Assembly (NCBI GenBank): GCA_009741485.1
Contig: CM019236.1
Location: 29,505,967-29,569,966 of the forward strand
Length of the DNA: 64,000 nucleotides
Source: Malurus cyaneus samueli
Taxonomy: Eukaryota; Chordata; Aves; Passeriformes; Maluridae
Direction of reading: 5' to 3'
The notes under the pieces are model-generated. The model was not told the DNA's origin and made no database searches. It saw only the letters and a program-made list of their open reading frames with translations. Position 1 is the first letter of the stretch. Each line of letters begins with the position of its first letter. This document shows positions 21,640 to 31,865 of the stretch, in pieces. A program made the position numbers and the translations under genes.

Positions 21640-22395
21640 AGATCAGAGTCACTGAGGTTGGCTGGCCCCTCTGGAAATCTCTAGTACTATAGAGCCTTCA
21701 GCAGGGTCAGCCTCAGCAAATTGCCCAAGACCATATCCAGTCAGGTTTGAACACCTTCTGTTCTATCACTGTGCACAACAGAGAGAAGTCTGGCTCCAAC
21801 AGCTTTACCCTCCCATCAGGTATTTACACACATTGAAAAACTCCACCCCTAATCCTGCTCTTCTTGAGTATAAAAAGCCCTAGCTCCACTGCCCAAGCTA
21901 AAGCTGCAAGCCCTTCATCATCTTAGTGGTTCTTTGGGGGACTCGCCCCAGTATGTTCATGACTCTCTCTGGAGCCCAGCTCTGAACACACTACTTAGCT
22001 GTGTCTCACCAGTGCAGAGGACAGAGAGAGGGTCACCTCTCTTGACCTGTTATAATACTCTGCCTGATACCGTCAGGATGGCTTTTGGTCCTCTTTGCCG
22101 CAAGGGCACACTGCTGGCTCATGGTCAATTTGGTATCCATCAGGAATCCCAGACCATTCTCTGGCAGGCTGCTCTCCTGTTGTGTCTCCTCATGTTGCAG
22201 GAGTATGGGGCTGCTCACCCCTGGGTGCAAAGTTTGGCACTTTCACTTGTTGATTTTCATGGAGTTCTGTCAGACCATTCATCCTTGCTGATGAGGTTCC
22301 TTGGGATGGCAGCACAACCGTCTGGTGTATCCATCAATTGTTTCCACTTTTTAACTAATTAGCAAAATTGTAAAGATACTTGTTGTTATCAAGCT
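21640..22395 (-). mobile_element. CR1 LINE 3' region, longest copy
   Basis: The plus strand shows the antisense series typical of CR1: 'cactgaggttggctggcccc', 'agcagggtcagcctcagc', 'ctctggagcccagctctgaa', 'ctcatggtcaatttggtatcc', then 'ggcagcacaaccgtctgg'. About 750 bp of the 3' untranslated and upstream region survive with deletions. The terminal octamer is not preserved. The 142-residue plus frame at 21934-22362 is antisense to the element and is not a gene. Confidence 0.85.
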
Positions 22396-22890
22396 TTGCT
22401 TGTTATCACTGACAGACACAGATTTAAAATGTGAGACTAAATGGCAGATATAAGATCTTTAATAAGATAATTATTAGAATAACTCTACTAAGAATGCTTC
22501 TGTTTTGAAACATTAACTCACAAGCCTGAACAGAAATCCTTCTTTAATGATTCACTGTTGTTAACATTCGTTATTTTACTAGATTTGATATTTTTCTGCC
22601 ATGTCTGTTCAAAACTTGTCACAATGTGCCAGCTTGCTGTGACAGTCCAGTGGCTGGTACTATGTGCTATGGCAATGGCAATTTTGGTTCAAGTCTAGCT
22701 TACAGCAGGAGTGGAACATGTGTTTTCATGCTTCCTTTTCAACAGCTTTTAAAATAATTATGTAACTTTGAATGTCCTTTCACCAGGTTTTTCCCCATTT
22801 CTTCAGAAAACAGAAAGAAAATTCATACTAAAATTATTGCATGTTTGAAGATAGATATTAGCCAAACAGAAGGCAATGGAAGATTTCATC
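22396..22890. other. Noncoding DNA
   Basis: Nothing recognisable is seen beyond AT-rich single-copy-like sequence between the CR1 copy and the GC-richer block. Confidence 0.4.
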
Positions 22891-23753
22891 AACAGACTGC
22901 AGCTGCCAAAAGTAGCAGGAATATTTTTCTGCCACCATAACATTTGTGCCTGTCTTTGGCACACATTCCGCCTGCAGCACCATTTTTGGCTGAGGGATTT
23001 TGGTGGTGCATCCCCCAGCAACGCTTCTTTCTAGGCTGCAGTGTGATCTGAGAAAAGCTTGTTAGGCCTTGGCCTTGAAACCACCACCTGGGCTTGGTTC
23101 TTTCTGAGCTTACCAAAAACACAATCAGCCCCAGTAACTCCTCACAAGCTTCAGTTTTCCTCATGACCAGCCTTGGAAAATATTTCTCTGGCCCGATGGC
23201 ATTTCTGCTCTCACACTTTCAAAGAAAGCACCGGCACAAACCACGGCCTGGATGAAGCATTGTTGTGACTCAAGCCCCTCTCTTGTGCCCCTATCAGCAG
23301 CGCCCAGGATGGGCCCTTGGAGCTCTTGTGGGCCGCAGCAGGCCCATGGCTGGCGATCTCCTCTGAGGGAACACCTCTAAGAGCCAGAAAACCCTCAGGG
23401 ATGCTGGACCTGGAGGGTCGCCAGAATGCGGTGTGTCCTAAGCCCTTGCTCCTCGAGGCCCAATCCTTTGCCTGTTGGGAAATGCAGAAACATCCAAAGT
23501 GGATATGTTCACCGACCTCTGAGGGAGATTTTTCCGCAGGTACCTTATCTTGCACTGACTCTTTTATGTCTGGGTGCAGGCCCCTTGCGCAGATACTACA
23601 GCCAATCTGGAAGTTAGGTTAAGTTGTAACTAGAATTTAGGCTAATGCTGGTGTCATTTCTTTGTTAGATTGTTAAGGTTTAGCTAAAAGCACTGTTAAG
23701 ATTGAGAGTCATTAAGCTTTAGGCCCCATTCCTTTTCATCCTTGCCTACACTA

Positions 23754-23776
23754 TGCACACACGCACACACACACAC
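23754..23776. repeat. Short (CA)n run
   Basis: About ten CA dinucleotides are interrupted once by CG. Confidence 0.8.
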
Positions 23777-24129
23777 CTAGGTATTCTTTAATTCATTTCT
23801 GTGTGGATCTGGTTTGGCTTTGCTGTTGCTTGCTTTCCCTTGTTGCGCCTTATCTGTCCTCTGTAAGCAGAGTGAATCTTGCCAACAAATGTGCTGTGCT
23901 TTGTGGTCTAATATGAAATCTGACTCTCTCCCACACGCTTGTCAGTGCCTTTTTGGGTGATGTCACGCACACTGAGTGTGGATGCCCGGGTTCCCTCAGA
24001 GCAGTGTCCCCGCTGCGGACGATGGCCCAGGTGGCGTGTTATAGCCGGCCCACGCTAGGTGGCAATGCTTGCGCGGCTCTGCCGTGGGGACACACAAACG
24101 CGCTGCATCGGACATGGGCTCGGCAGCCT

Positions 24130-24198
24130 GCCGTGCTCGGGTGCTGCCAGTAATCTGTTGTGGCCGCAGCAACCTCGGCTGAAATCCGAGTCACGGCA
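24130..24198 (+). pseudogene. tRNA-His(GTG) pseudogene
   Basis: A 69-nt relic aligns end to end with the intact tRNA-His at 29767-29838. It has a 5' GCCGTG acceptor strand, a TTGTGGCCGCAG anticodon-loop and 3' stem segment still reading GTG, then CAACCTCGG, and a perfect 3' acceptor TCACGGC plus A. Two bases are missing from the 5' side of the anticodon stem (CTG in place of CTGCG). The D arm is scrambled. The T loop reads CTGAAAT in place of TTCAAAT, which damages the internal B box. The seventh acceptor pair is also lost. It should be neither transcribed by RNA polymerase III nor foldable. It is too long to be only a retroviral primer-binding site. Confidence 0.75.
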
Positions 24199-24797
24199 CA
24201 GTCCTAACGGAGTTGTTTAGTGCTCAGTTTGGGGCCTTGGTGTTGCAGACACAGCGCCGGGGAGGCGACACCCACGCCAGCCCTCACTCTGCAGTGACTG
24301 CAGAAACGACTTCAGTGTCTGATGCACAGAAAAAAACAGGTGAGAGAAAGATGCCCAAAAGAAAGGTTCATATAGCTCACTGCTACCTGATAAGGTGGTT
24401 GGCACTCTTTGCACCATACATTTTTTGTCTCCTTTCATGTCATTGAAAGATCACAGAGTTGTTGCTGAACTAATGTTGTGTGGGACATTTTCTCTGATTT
24501 CACACGGTCAGTTTTTTAACAAATGTCCTTGTGCTCTCCCAGCAAGCATTGATTTCTTTCTATGATTTGTCCCCAGAGATTACTCACCACAAAGGAAAAT
24601 TCTAGAAGTATTTTTCCAGAAAGAGCAGCAAAGGAGGCTTTAAAGTGCATGCAAATAATTTCTTTACTGTGAGGCCTTGCTCCATGAATTATACACTTAT
24701 GAGACAAGTAACCAACTGCAGCAAGTGGAAGGCATCAGGTGTAGGTCTAAAATGTGATCAAAGAGAAACAAGACATGGTTGAAAGCGCAGCGCCCTT

Positions 24798-24813
24798 GGG
24801 CAGGGGGGGTGGG
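24798..24813 (+). other. Potential G-quadruplex motif
   Basis: GGG, a run of seven G and a final GGG, separated by CA and T, give four G-triplets with short loops. This satisfies the usual quadruplex pattern on the plus strand. It stands out in AT-rich surroundings. Confidence 0.5.
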
Positions 24814-26175
24814 CAGGAGGATGATACAACAAAGAAGATTCTGCCACAAGAGGGGAAAATGGTCTAATAATATTCTCTGTTTATCAAAGCTACATTCACT
24901 CTTCCTGCCTATACCGCCTGATGGGCATTTCTGGCTGTTAAGGCAGGTGTGCTAGGGACCAGTTGTTTTCCAGGGTGGGAATGGTGAGATAGGGATGCTG
25001 GCTAAAAGGTGCAAGAGAAGAAACATTGAAACTCTCCCAAGTGCCTACTGTTGGCAATTTGCATACTTATGAACCATGTGGAAACACAGTTTTAGTTTGT
25101 TATTAACACAATATGCTCATAAAATCATTAATTAATTTAGATTATGTAACCAACTGTAATTTTATTATTAGATGTTAAACATCCTGATGACTGAATTAAA
25201 AACTGCTCATTTTGATCAAATTACTTCCTCATACTGAAGCATGTGGCCTGACAAGGAAAAGGAAGAAATAGGCTGAAAAAGAAGGAAACAACAAATACAA
25301 ATTTATGACAAATGGATTTGTGTTTCTAACAGCTGAGGCCAGATTCTCAAGTTTTCCTTAATGTTCCTTAAGAACATAGTGTATGTCCTTCTGAGATCAA
25401 ATGTTATTTGGGCAACCAGACACAGGCTCCACAACTCTTGACAAACTTCCTCCAGGTGTCTGTCCAGGGCTAGGAAAGGAAGCAAGACTATCTTGAAACT
25501 ATTAAGATGAAAAGGGATTGCTTTTAAAGCAGAGCTCATATAACTGTGAAGACCAGCAGGGAATATTTAATTCCATTAAACCCGTCTATCAGCAAACAAA
25601 AATAAGAATGACTTTATGGTGAAACAAAGCTGGTGAATCAAACACAAAGCTCTTTCTAGATATTAAGTTTTTGCCTTTCTGGAAGACTTCACATTTCTTG
25701 TATTAGGCCTTCTAGAATTCTTTTGCAATAATTTTTGAATCAAGCTGCTTTCTCAAGTCTAACAGTAAAATACCAATTTATCCCACGTGGTTTAAACAGA
25801 TGTCTTCATGGCTATATCATAAAGAAGTTTTCTTTTCTCTGCCAAAACCAAGGTCAGTACACCTTGACTTCAGCTGCATGGTGAATAATAGCAATAGTGC
25901 AGGTCCCATAAGCATATACTTTAAAATCCTAAATAGTTTAGATACAATTATTGAGACTAAAATTAGACGTTTTCTGCTCATATAAGAGAACTACACCAGG
26001 AAAGAAAAAGAGTGATTATTTAAGGAGCCTGGAAGTACGAGATCTAAAGTTGGAATTTAGGAATCCACAAGAAAGACATTGCCAGAAAAACTGGGGGAGC
26101 TGTGTTGTGTCCACGCAGAGCTCTCAGGTGCAAGAGGCACATAGGTACTGGTTTAGCAGCACAGAGGTGCTGATT

Positions 26176-26225
26176 ATGTTAACATTACAGACTTTGTTAT
26201 AAAAGAAGATTTTTGCTAATTAGCA
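26176..26225. promoter_or_regulatory. Two perfect AT-rich palindromes 28 bp apart
   Basis: ATGTTAACAT (26176-26185) and TGCTAATTAGCA (26214-26225) are perfect palindromes. The first has the GTTAAC core and the second the TAATTA core of homeodomain sites, so the pair could be a homeodomain/HNF1-like element. AT-rich DNA makes short palindromes common, so support is modest. Confidence 0.3.
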
Positions 26226-26724
26226 TGAAATATCAAAACTCTACTCTCAAAGATTTTCAAAGCACTATGTTTTGAGATGCCTTTAGATGGAGGGGTCTTT
26301 GTGTAAAGGAATTCTTTTGGAAGGACTCGTACAAAGTGTTATCTCCTGACTTGTATTTGGTGCAGAGAAAATGTGCACAGCATTTCTATGTAAAAGAGTG
26401 GAGAAAAAGGTTGTAAAACATTAAGCACAAGAATTAATTTCATGAAGCTTTGTGAAAGAGATATTTATCAGACTTGTTTGAATCTGACTGAAAGAGTTGA
26501 TTTTGTTTCTCTGAAATTTTAAGTCAAGTCATATCTATAAAGTTCTCAGAAAAAAAAAAAAAAGAGAGAATTGTAATTTTAAGATGAAAGCACAGAGAGA
26601 AATAAATACCATAAAAAAGTGAAACCCAAACCATTAGTTAGATCGTCTTGGAGACATTTGGTGGGTTTGGGTTTATGCTGAGCTTCTGATGAAGAAATAA
26701 AACCAGCCCTACTCAGTAATTTGA

Positions 26725-26760
26725 ATCACAGTGCAAAAGATTGCAGGATTCAAATCCGAG
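26725..26760. repeat. Stem-loop TTTGAATC / GATTCAAA
   Basis: The 8-bp arms TTTGAATC and GATTCAAA enclose an inner TGCA/TGCA pairing. The right arm also reads GATTCAAATCC, resembling a pol III B box. No tRNA fold is found around it, so this is not called as an RNA gene. Confidence 0.4.
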
Positions 26761-27757
26761 CTAAAGCCTAACCCAAAGTGGTACAAGTCAAAAACTTCAA
26801 AAACTGAATAACAGTCTTCACATGTGTTCTGCTGCAGCTCTCTCCAGTGCTGTGACTGCTAGAGATTGTGAGTAAGAAGCAGTCTTATTTAGAGACCAGG
26901 ACATGCTTTCTTTCAAGAAACACTAAAGACAAATTATGAGAACAGACCTGCAATATCAGACATTGTTTATGTAGTTCTGTTTACACATCAGGCTCAGGAA
27001 TCTCTCCGTCTGCCAAATTTTTCTCAATTACTACCCATTTTGCAATAATAACCTGTAAACTCAGAGCTGAATTTCCAGAGGTAAAATCATCCCACCTGTG
27101 AAGTGGATTCCTGGCATTCTTTGCTAAAGCACAACCAGCTATTTAAGCTTCAGAAGTTCTTTGTACCACATATTTCCTTTCAAAGAACCTACATGACCAC
27201 AGCCTTTTGAAAGGATTTCAGAGGGGACCTATAAAAGTTTTAATATGAGCTGCACTCCTGTAAAGAGAATGAAAAAAACAGAATTAATTTGAATTAATGA
27301 CTGCAGATTCAAAACAGCCATTGCCTCAACACCAGATATGGACATTAGACAGGATACAACCAGCTCTGCTGCTCTCCAGAAAATGAAGGAAGAGTAACAG
27401 AAACCTACAATAGGCTATGATAATGTTTCTAAAGTGTTTCAAGACTTTCTCTTCAGTGTTGCCTTTTTAAAAACTAGGTGTCTTTCTCCATAATTTCAAA
27501 AGCCTGGCAGTTTTCGCCCTCATTAACAGCCAAATTAAAATACAATAGCAAGAAAGAAGTCTTTCTCCAAAAACTTGATGAATATGTCATATTACTTTCC
27601 TATTTCAGTGCCAAGAAACAAATTAATTGTGCTGGGAATATGGAGACAGACACCTCCATGTCCTAAAGATTTTGTGTTTTAAGCAGAATGAGCCACGCTT
27701 GAGAACAACAGCAAGCACAGAATTACATGGGAGAGCTGCAAAGAGAGGCGTGTGCTG

Positions 27758-27812
27758 TTTTCTACTGCTTTGTTTTTTCTACTGCTTTCTGTATTTTTCT
27801 ACTGCTTTGTTT
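27758..27812. repeat. TTTTCTACTGCTTT short tandem repeat (3 copies)
   Basis: Three near-identical units of 17 to 18 bases containing TTTTCTACTGCTTT follow one another. They produce repeated FSTALF-type residues in chance frames (27627-27940), which are not called as genes. Confidence 0.8.
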
Positions 27813-29212
27813 TTAAACTACTATTCTTTTCATGCTTGCTTTCAGATTGCTGTTTAAAGATAGAGAAGGATGCTGAAGTGAACCCTTCTCTCTGGCCTCC
27901 AGTTTGTTCTGCCTATATCATTCTTGATCTCAGTTTATAGTGTGACCATTGAGCTAGCAATACAAATACTGGTGTCCCAAATAAAATAAATCAAACTGGA
28001 TAACCACTGTTTCCCAGTCAGTAGCCACAAAATAAGAATTTTTTTTTAAAGGGTACTTGGAATTTGTCTACTGTCCTATCAAAACTCTCCAAAACGATCA
28101 ATGTTACTACAAGTAGCAGTACGATAATATCAGGTACAGGTGAACGCTGGATATAGAGAGGTCAGTTCCAAAGAGGCTGAGGTCAAGCAGGGGTGAGCTT
28201 AGACTGTTTTGGCAGCCTTAGGATGATGCATTAGTAGAGCAAAATATCAGGGGTTGAAATTTTTTAATTTCTGTATTTTAGGACTTAATTCACTAGGATT
28301 CTTTAAAGAGCATGTGCACCTGCGGAGAGTTAATTTGGTATTTCTGGATTTCATAAAATCTAACATAGCAGAAAACATTTCTGAAAGACTGCAGCAGGGA
28401 TAGAGTATGAAAAATCATCCTGGGCTCTTTCATGCTAGTACATATTTCTAATAGCTTTCTTTTGGGAAATCAGCCACATCTGTCTCATCAATTAAATCAA
28501 GACTTCACAAGGTAATTGCTCTGACATGTTTCTGAAAGGCTGAATGGTATTTAGATTAGAAAACTAAGGCAAATCAGAGGAATATTTCAAAGATATTTTG
28601 AAAAACACAACCAAAAGAACTCTCATGAGCCTGAGGAAGGTCATAACAGGCCAGGGATCACTAGTCTACCACACCAAAACTGGGACACCTAAGCCCACAG
28701 CCTCCAAAGGTGATGTGTCCTCCCAGGTTTCCAGGCATGCAGGACTTTGATTTTTCCTGACAGTGGTGCTAAAAAAGATTTGATTCTCTTCCTCACTCAG
28801 CAGGATGGTAAAGAATTTTGCTGCTCCCTTGGACACAGAGAAAGGCACCTGTCATTCACACTATGAAACAGCTGGCATGTTGTATGAACTTGAATCTGTC
28901 TGGGCCTCTTGGAGATGTTATCCATTATGTCCCATCAGATGCAGCAATGAGAGAAAAACCTTGCTTGCTCTTGAATTGACTCCATATCAAATGAAAGGAC
29001 CAACTACTAGAAGCTTTATTCAGTAACACACAATTATCTGATTAACTCACAATAATGGTGTTTTATTATTACAGTTATTACCAGTTATGTAATTTCATTT
29101 ATTTGTTTATTGGACAAACTGCTGTTGGTTACCATTACCAATTTACTAAATCAAAATAGTAATTTTAGAAGTCTTCATGCTGAGAATCTGATCTCATATT
29201 ACTCAGTGAAAC

Positions 29213-29316
29213 AGGACAGTGAAATTACACACTGTTCCTACTACAACAACAAAGGGAATCATCCAGGACAGTGAAATTACACATTGTTTCTACTAAAAAA
29301 CCAAGGAGAATCAACA
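29213..29316. repeat. 52-bp tandem duplication (2 copies)
   Basis: Units starting AGGACAGTGAAATTACACA lie at 29213 and 29265. They also share CTGTT/TTGTT, CTACTA and GAATCA segments, with modest divergence. Confidence 0.85.
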
Positions 29317-29748
29317 GACAAATGATGGTTCCTCTTGTCTGTCACCAGCAAAGACCTTTTGCTAGGAGCAGTTCAGGCCTAGTTAAACAGGATTTCCACA
29401 TCTACCACTGTCATATTTCCAAGCAATTCAGCCTGATTGTTTTATTAGCATGACAAACTAAGAAAGATCAAAATCAAAGAGGCTTCGTGGCTTAGTCCAG
29501 GCATTAAGTAGCAAGTAAATGAATAAAAATTACATGGTCACTATGAGACTGTGTTTATCAAAACCATTAAAATTTAAATTAAGAAAATCCCACTTGGCAA
29601 CAGGATTTCTAAATTAATACTTATGCTATGTACTCTTTTAGAAAAATATTCTTGTAAAAGTTATAGGGCTTCTAATTGCTTTCTCATCCTTGTCTTAGAC
29701 ATCACTAATAGATTACTTTTGGTATGCAATCTGTAATTACATCTCTTC

Positions 29749-29752
29749 AAAA
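29749..29752 (-). terminator. Pol III T-run terminator of tRNA-His
   Basis: Reading leftward from the tRNA 3' end, the first TTTT (AAAA on plus) lies about 14 bases downstream. Four T residues are the minimum RNA polymerase III terminator in vertebrates, so termination may be leaky. Confidence 0.6.
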
Positions 29753-29766
29753 GATACATTGTTCCC

Positions 29767-29838
29767 TGCCGTGACTCGGATTTGAACCGAGGTTGCTGCG
29801 GCCACAACGCAGAGTACTAACCACTATACGATCACGGC
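29767..29838 (-). tRNA. tRNA-His (anticodon GTG)
   Basis: On the minus strand this 72-nt sequence folds as a complete cloverleaf. The acceptor GCCGTGA/TCACGGC pairs fully. The anticodon stem is CTGCG/CGCAG around TTGTGGC (anticodon GTG, G37). The T stem is CTCGG/CCGAG around TTCAAAT, and the discriminator is A73. The internal B box GGTTCAAATCC is intact, and an A-box-like TAGTGGTTAG lies in the D arm. It matches vertebrate tRNA-His almost exactly. The G-1 residue of mature tRNA-His is added after transcription, so its absence from the gene is normal. It decodes CAC/CAU, has no intron, and needs no external promoter beyond its A and B boxes. Confidence 0.96.
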
Positions 29839-29901
29839 AAGCTGTCAGAAAACTCAAAAGGGAATTTTTTTCCCTGGTGCTCTTGAAAATGCTGTCTAAA
29901 T

Positions 29902-29916
29902 GGTGCCACCTGCAGA
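29902..29916 (-). promoter_or_regulatory. CTCF-like motif upstream of tRNA-His
   Basis: The minus strand reads TCTGCAGGTGGCACC. The GCAGGTGGCACC core fits the CTCF consensus, with two mismatches in the less constrained 5' part. It lies about 63 bp upstream of the 5' end of the tRNA gene. Confidence 0.35.
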
Positions 29917-31848
29917 TTACAGTGAGTGTTAGCAGCAGCTTGCTCTAAACTTACGATTAATTACTGTCATCTCAAAATTGCTTCCAGACTTATTTTTCCA
30001 TTCTCTTAATAATCCATGCTTATCAGGATTGCCTAAAAAAAAAGGCTCTGGATAGTTATAACATACTTTTCCTTGTTCCCTAAAAATCTTTCAAGGGAGG
30101 TTTTTTCCTATTTCATCAGTAGTTGAGAAGACAAAGTCACGTCAACAGAAAAGTCTGACATTGTAGATACAGATTTCAGCAAATTCAAAATCTATTTAAT
30201 TGTAAATTTTATTTGATTAGTTGAACCAGCTTTGATTGATTCTGGTGTAAATGTTTGTATATGGACATCATCTTCCTTATTTCTACCATAAGCACAGAAT
30301 ATAAAACATATATTTCCAGAATTACCTTACCTCTGTGAAAAAATATGGTCAAATGTTACAGATGAAGTCTGAGGGGGAGTTATCGCTTTGCTTCTATGAA
30401 TGAAGACATCAATTACTATAATTCTAAAGCTGAGGTTCTGAATGGCACTCGCCTTTATACAGATATTCAGAGAAAAGAAGATTGCAAGCAACATTCAAAG
30501 GGGCAGAACAGTAAAAAAATTACTAATTCTTTCAAATGAAAGCTCCAGCAGAAATCAAGCTGTATAACATAAAGGAAGATTATAATAAGGGAAAAGAATA
30601 ATTGGCAAACTCCAGGGCACCCCAGTCTTGCTCAGAAAATGCAACCTGGTTTTTTTTTTGTGCTCACTCTCTCCACAGCTATAATCATTATTTTAATGCA
30701 AAATGTTGTCTGCTTAATAGCCTTGGAGAGCACAGCAGCACCACCACTGCAGTGGTACATATCCCACCCAATCTCTGAAGAAGGAGAAAGACATACAATA
30801 AAACTTACTAGACAGTAATATACAAGACTATTAACATGTCTTCAGCATGCTGAGATGTGGATTTATTCTGGATGAAGATCTGCACAGTGGGATAACTTGT
30901 AAGTAGTCTGTGCAAAAGAAACATCAGGCTGGGACTTTAAAATGCAAACTTATTAAACAGACTCTGCTCTGCTCTGCCTGAGGAGCCTGTCTGAATATTG
31001 TTTGCAATCTTCTTGTCTCTGAATATCTGTAAAAGAGCAGGTGCCACTCAGAACTTCAGCTTCAGTATTACATTAATTGATGTCTTCATTCATAGACTCA
31101 AAGGGCTTTATCCCCTCAGACTTAATCTGTAGCATTTGACCAGGTTTATACAATATTTTCAAGAGCACTAGAGTTGCAGGAGGGAAGGAGAAAGTATCTC
31201 TTTCTGGTGGTTTTTGGGGGCACTAAGAGCAAAAACGGGCTCGGATAGTGATTTGGATTGTGTACAGGCTTCCCTGATGGCTTAGTATGATCAGAATAGC
31301 ATTTCTCATTCAGGGGTCAGCATGTCCTTCCACAGAACAGGAAAATGGCATTGCTTAAAGTCATGGAGGTGAACAAATCTGGAAAAAAATGGTTCAGGAC
31401 TATCTTCTCAGAAGTTTCTTTTTATTACAGACTGTGAAAATAGAGCTCCCAGAATATTTACTGCATTTACATATGTACAGCTTTAAATAAATTCAGGTTT
31501 TCTAATTTCATATCTTGTTTTTCCTGGGTACATGTCCTGAAGTAACAAACAACTTAGGTTTTGGTTGAGCTCCTCAAAACATACAGATTTCTTCTAAAGA
31601 TGGAAATCAAGTAAACACTATAGATACAGGTTTTTGTCCATGGCATCCCACTTCAAAGCAAGGGCATTACGTTAAAACTACTGCAGGACTCCTCAAAATC
31701 CTTTATAGAATGATAATCAGAAGATGATGAAGTTTTTAAATGTGGTTGGTCTTACATGACATCAATAAAATATTTGTAGATGTGATGAGACAGTACTGAT
31801 CCACTATAGTGTCACTTCCCATTGCAATCATATAAGGATGCTTTTTTT

Positions 31849-31865
31849 GCAGCAGCAGCAGCAGT
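31849..31865. repeat. Short (GCA)n trinucleotide run
   Basis: Five GCA units follow a T run. This is a small CAG-type repeat that could be length-variable. Confidence 0.75.

Larger units (their letters stand above)
22891..24350. other. GC-richer block, possible degraded retroelement or LTR-like sequence
   Basis: The block is clearly richer in G+C and CpG than its flanks, most strongly at 23950-24270. It carries a tRNA-His relic and a short CA repeat (about 23754-23776). The pyrimidine-rich, intron-less character of 23600-23950 resembles avian endogenous-retrovirus LTRs, but I see no matched LTR pair, no target-site duplication, and no gag, pol or env frame. Alternatives are a fossil CpG island or an unrelated repeat. 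The frames of 60-115 residues here overlap on both strands and show no domains. Confidence 0.3.
24351..29766. other. Noncoding DNA with small structured motifs
   Basis: No supported gene was found over 5.4 kb. Notable items are a G4-capable run at 24798-24813, paired palindromes at 26176-26225, a stem-loop near 26727, a TTTTCTACTGC repeat at 27758-27812 and a 52-bp tandem duplication at 29213. The frames between 25303 and 29453 are short and domain-free. Confidence 0.45.

Noticed and set aside
21934..22362. 142-residue plus frame
   Set aside because: It is the antisense strand of a CR1 LINE fragment.
24155..24200. tRNA-His-complementary primer-binding site of a minus-strand retrovirus
   Set aside because: Similarity to tRNA-His extends over about 69 nt including the 5' acceptor strand, far beyond the roughly 18 nt of a primer-binding site, and no gag/pol frame lies nearby.
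26725..26765. Possible tRNA-derived SINE B box (GATTCAAATCC)
   Set aside because: No A box at the right distance and no cloverleaf fold.
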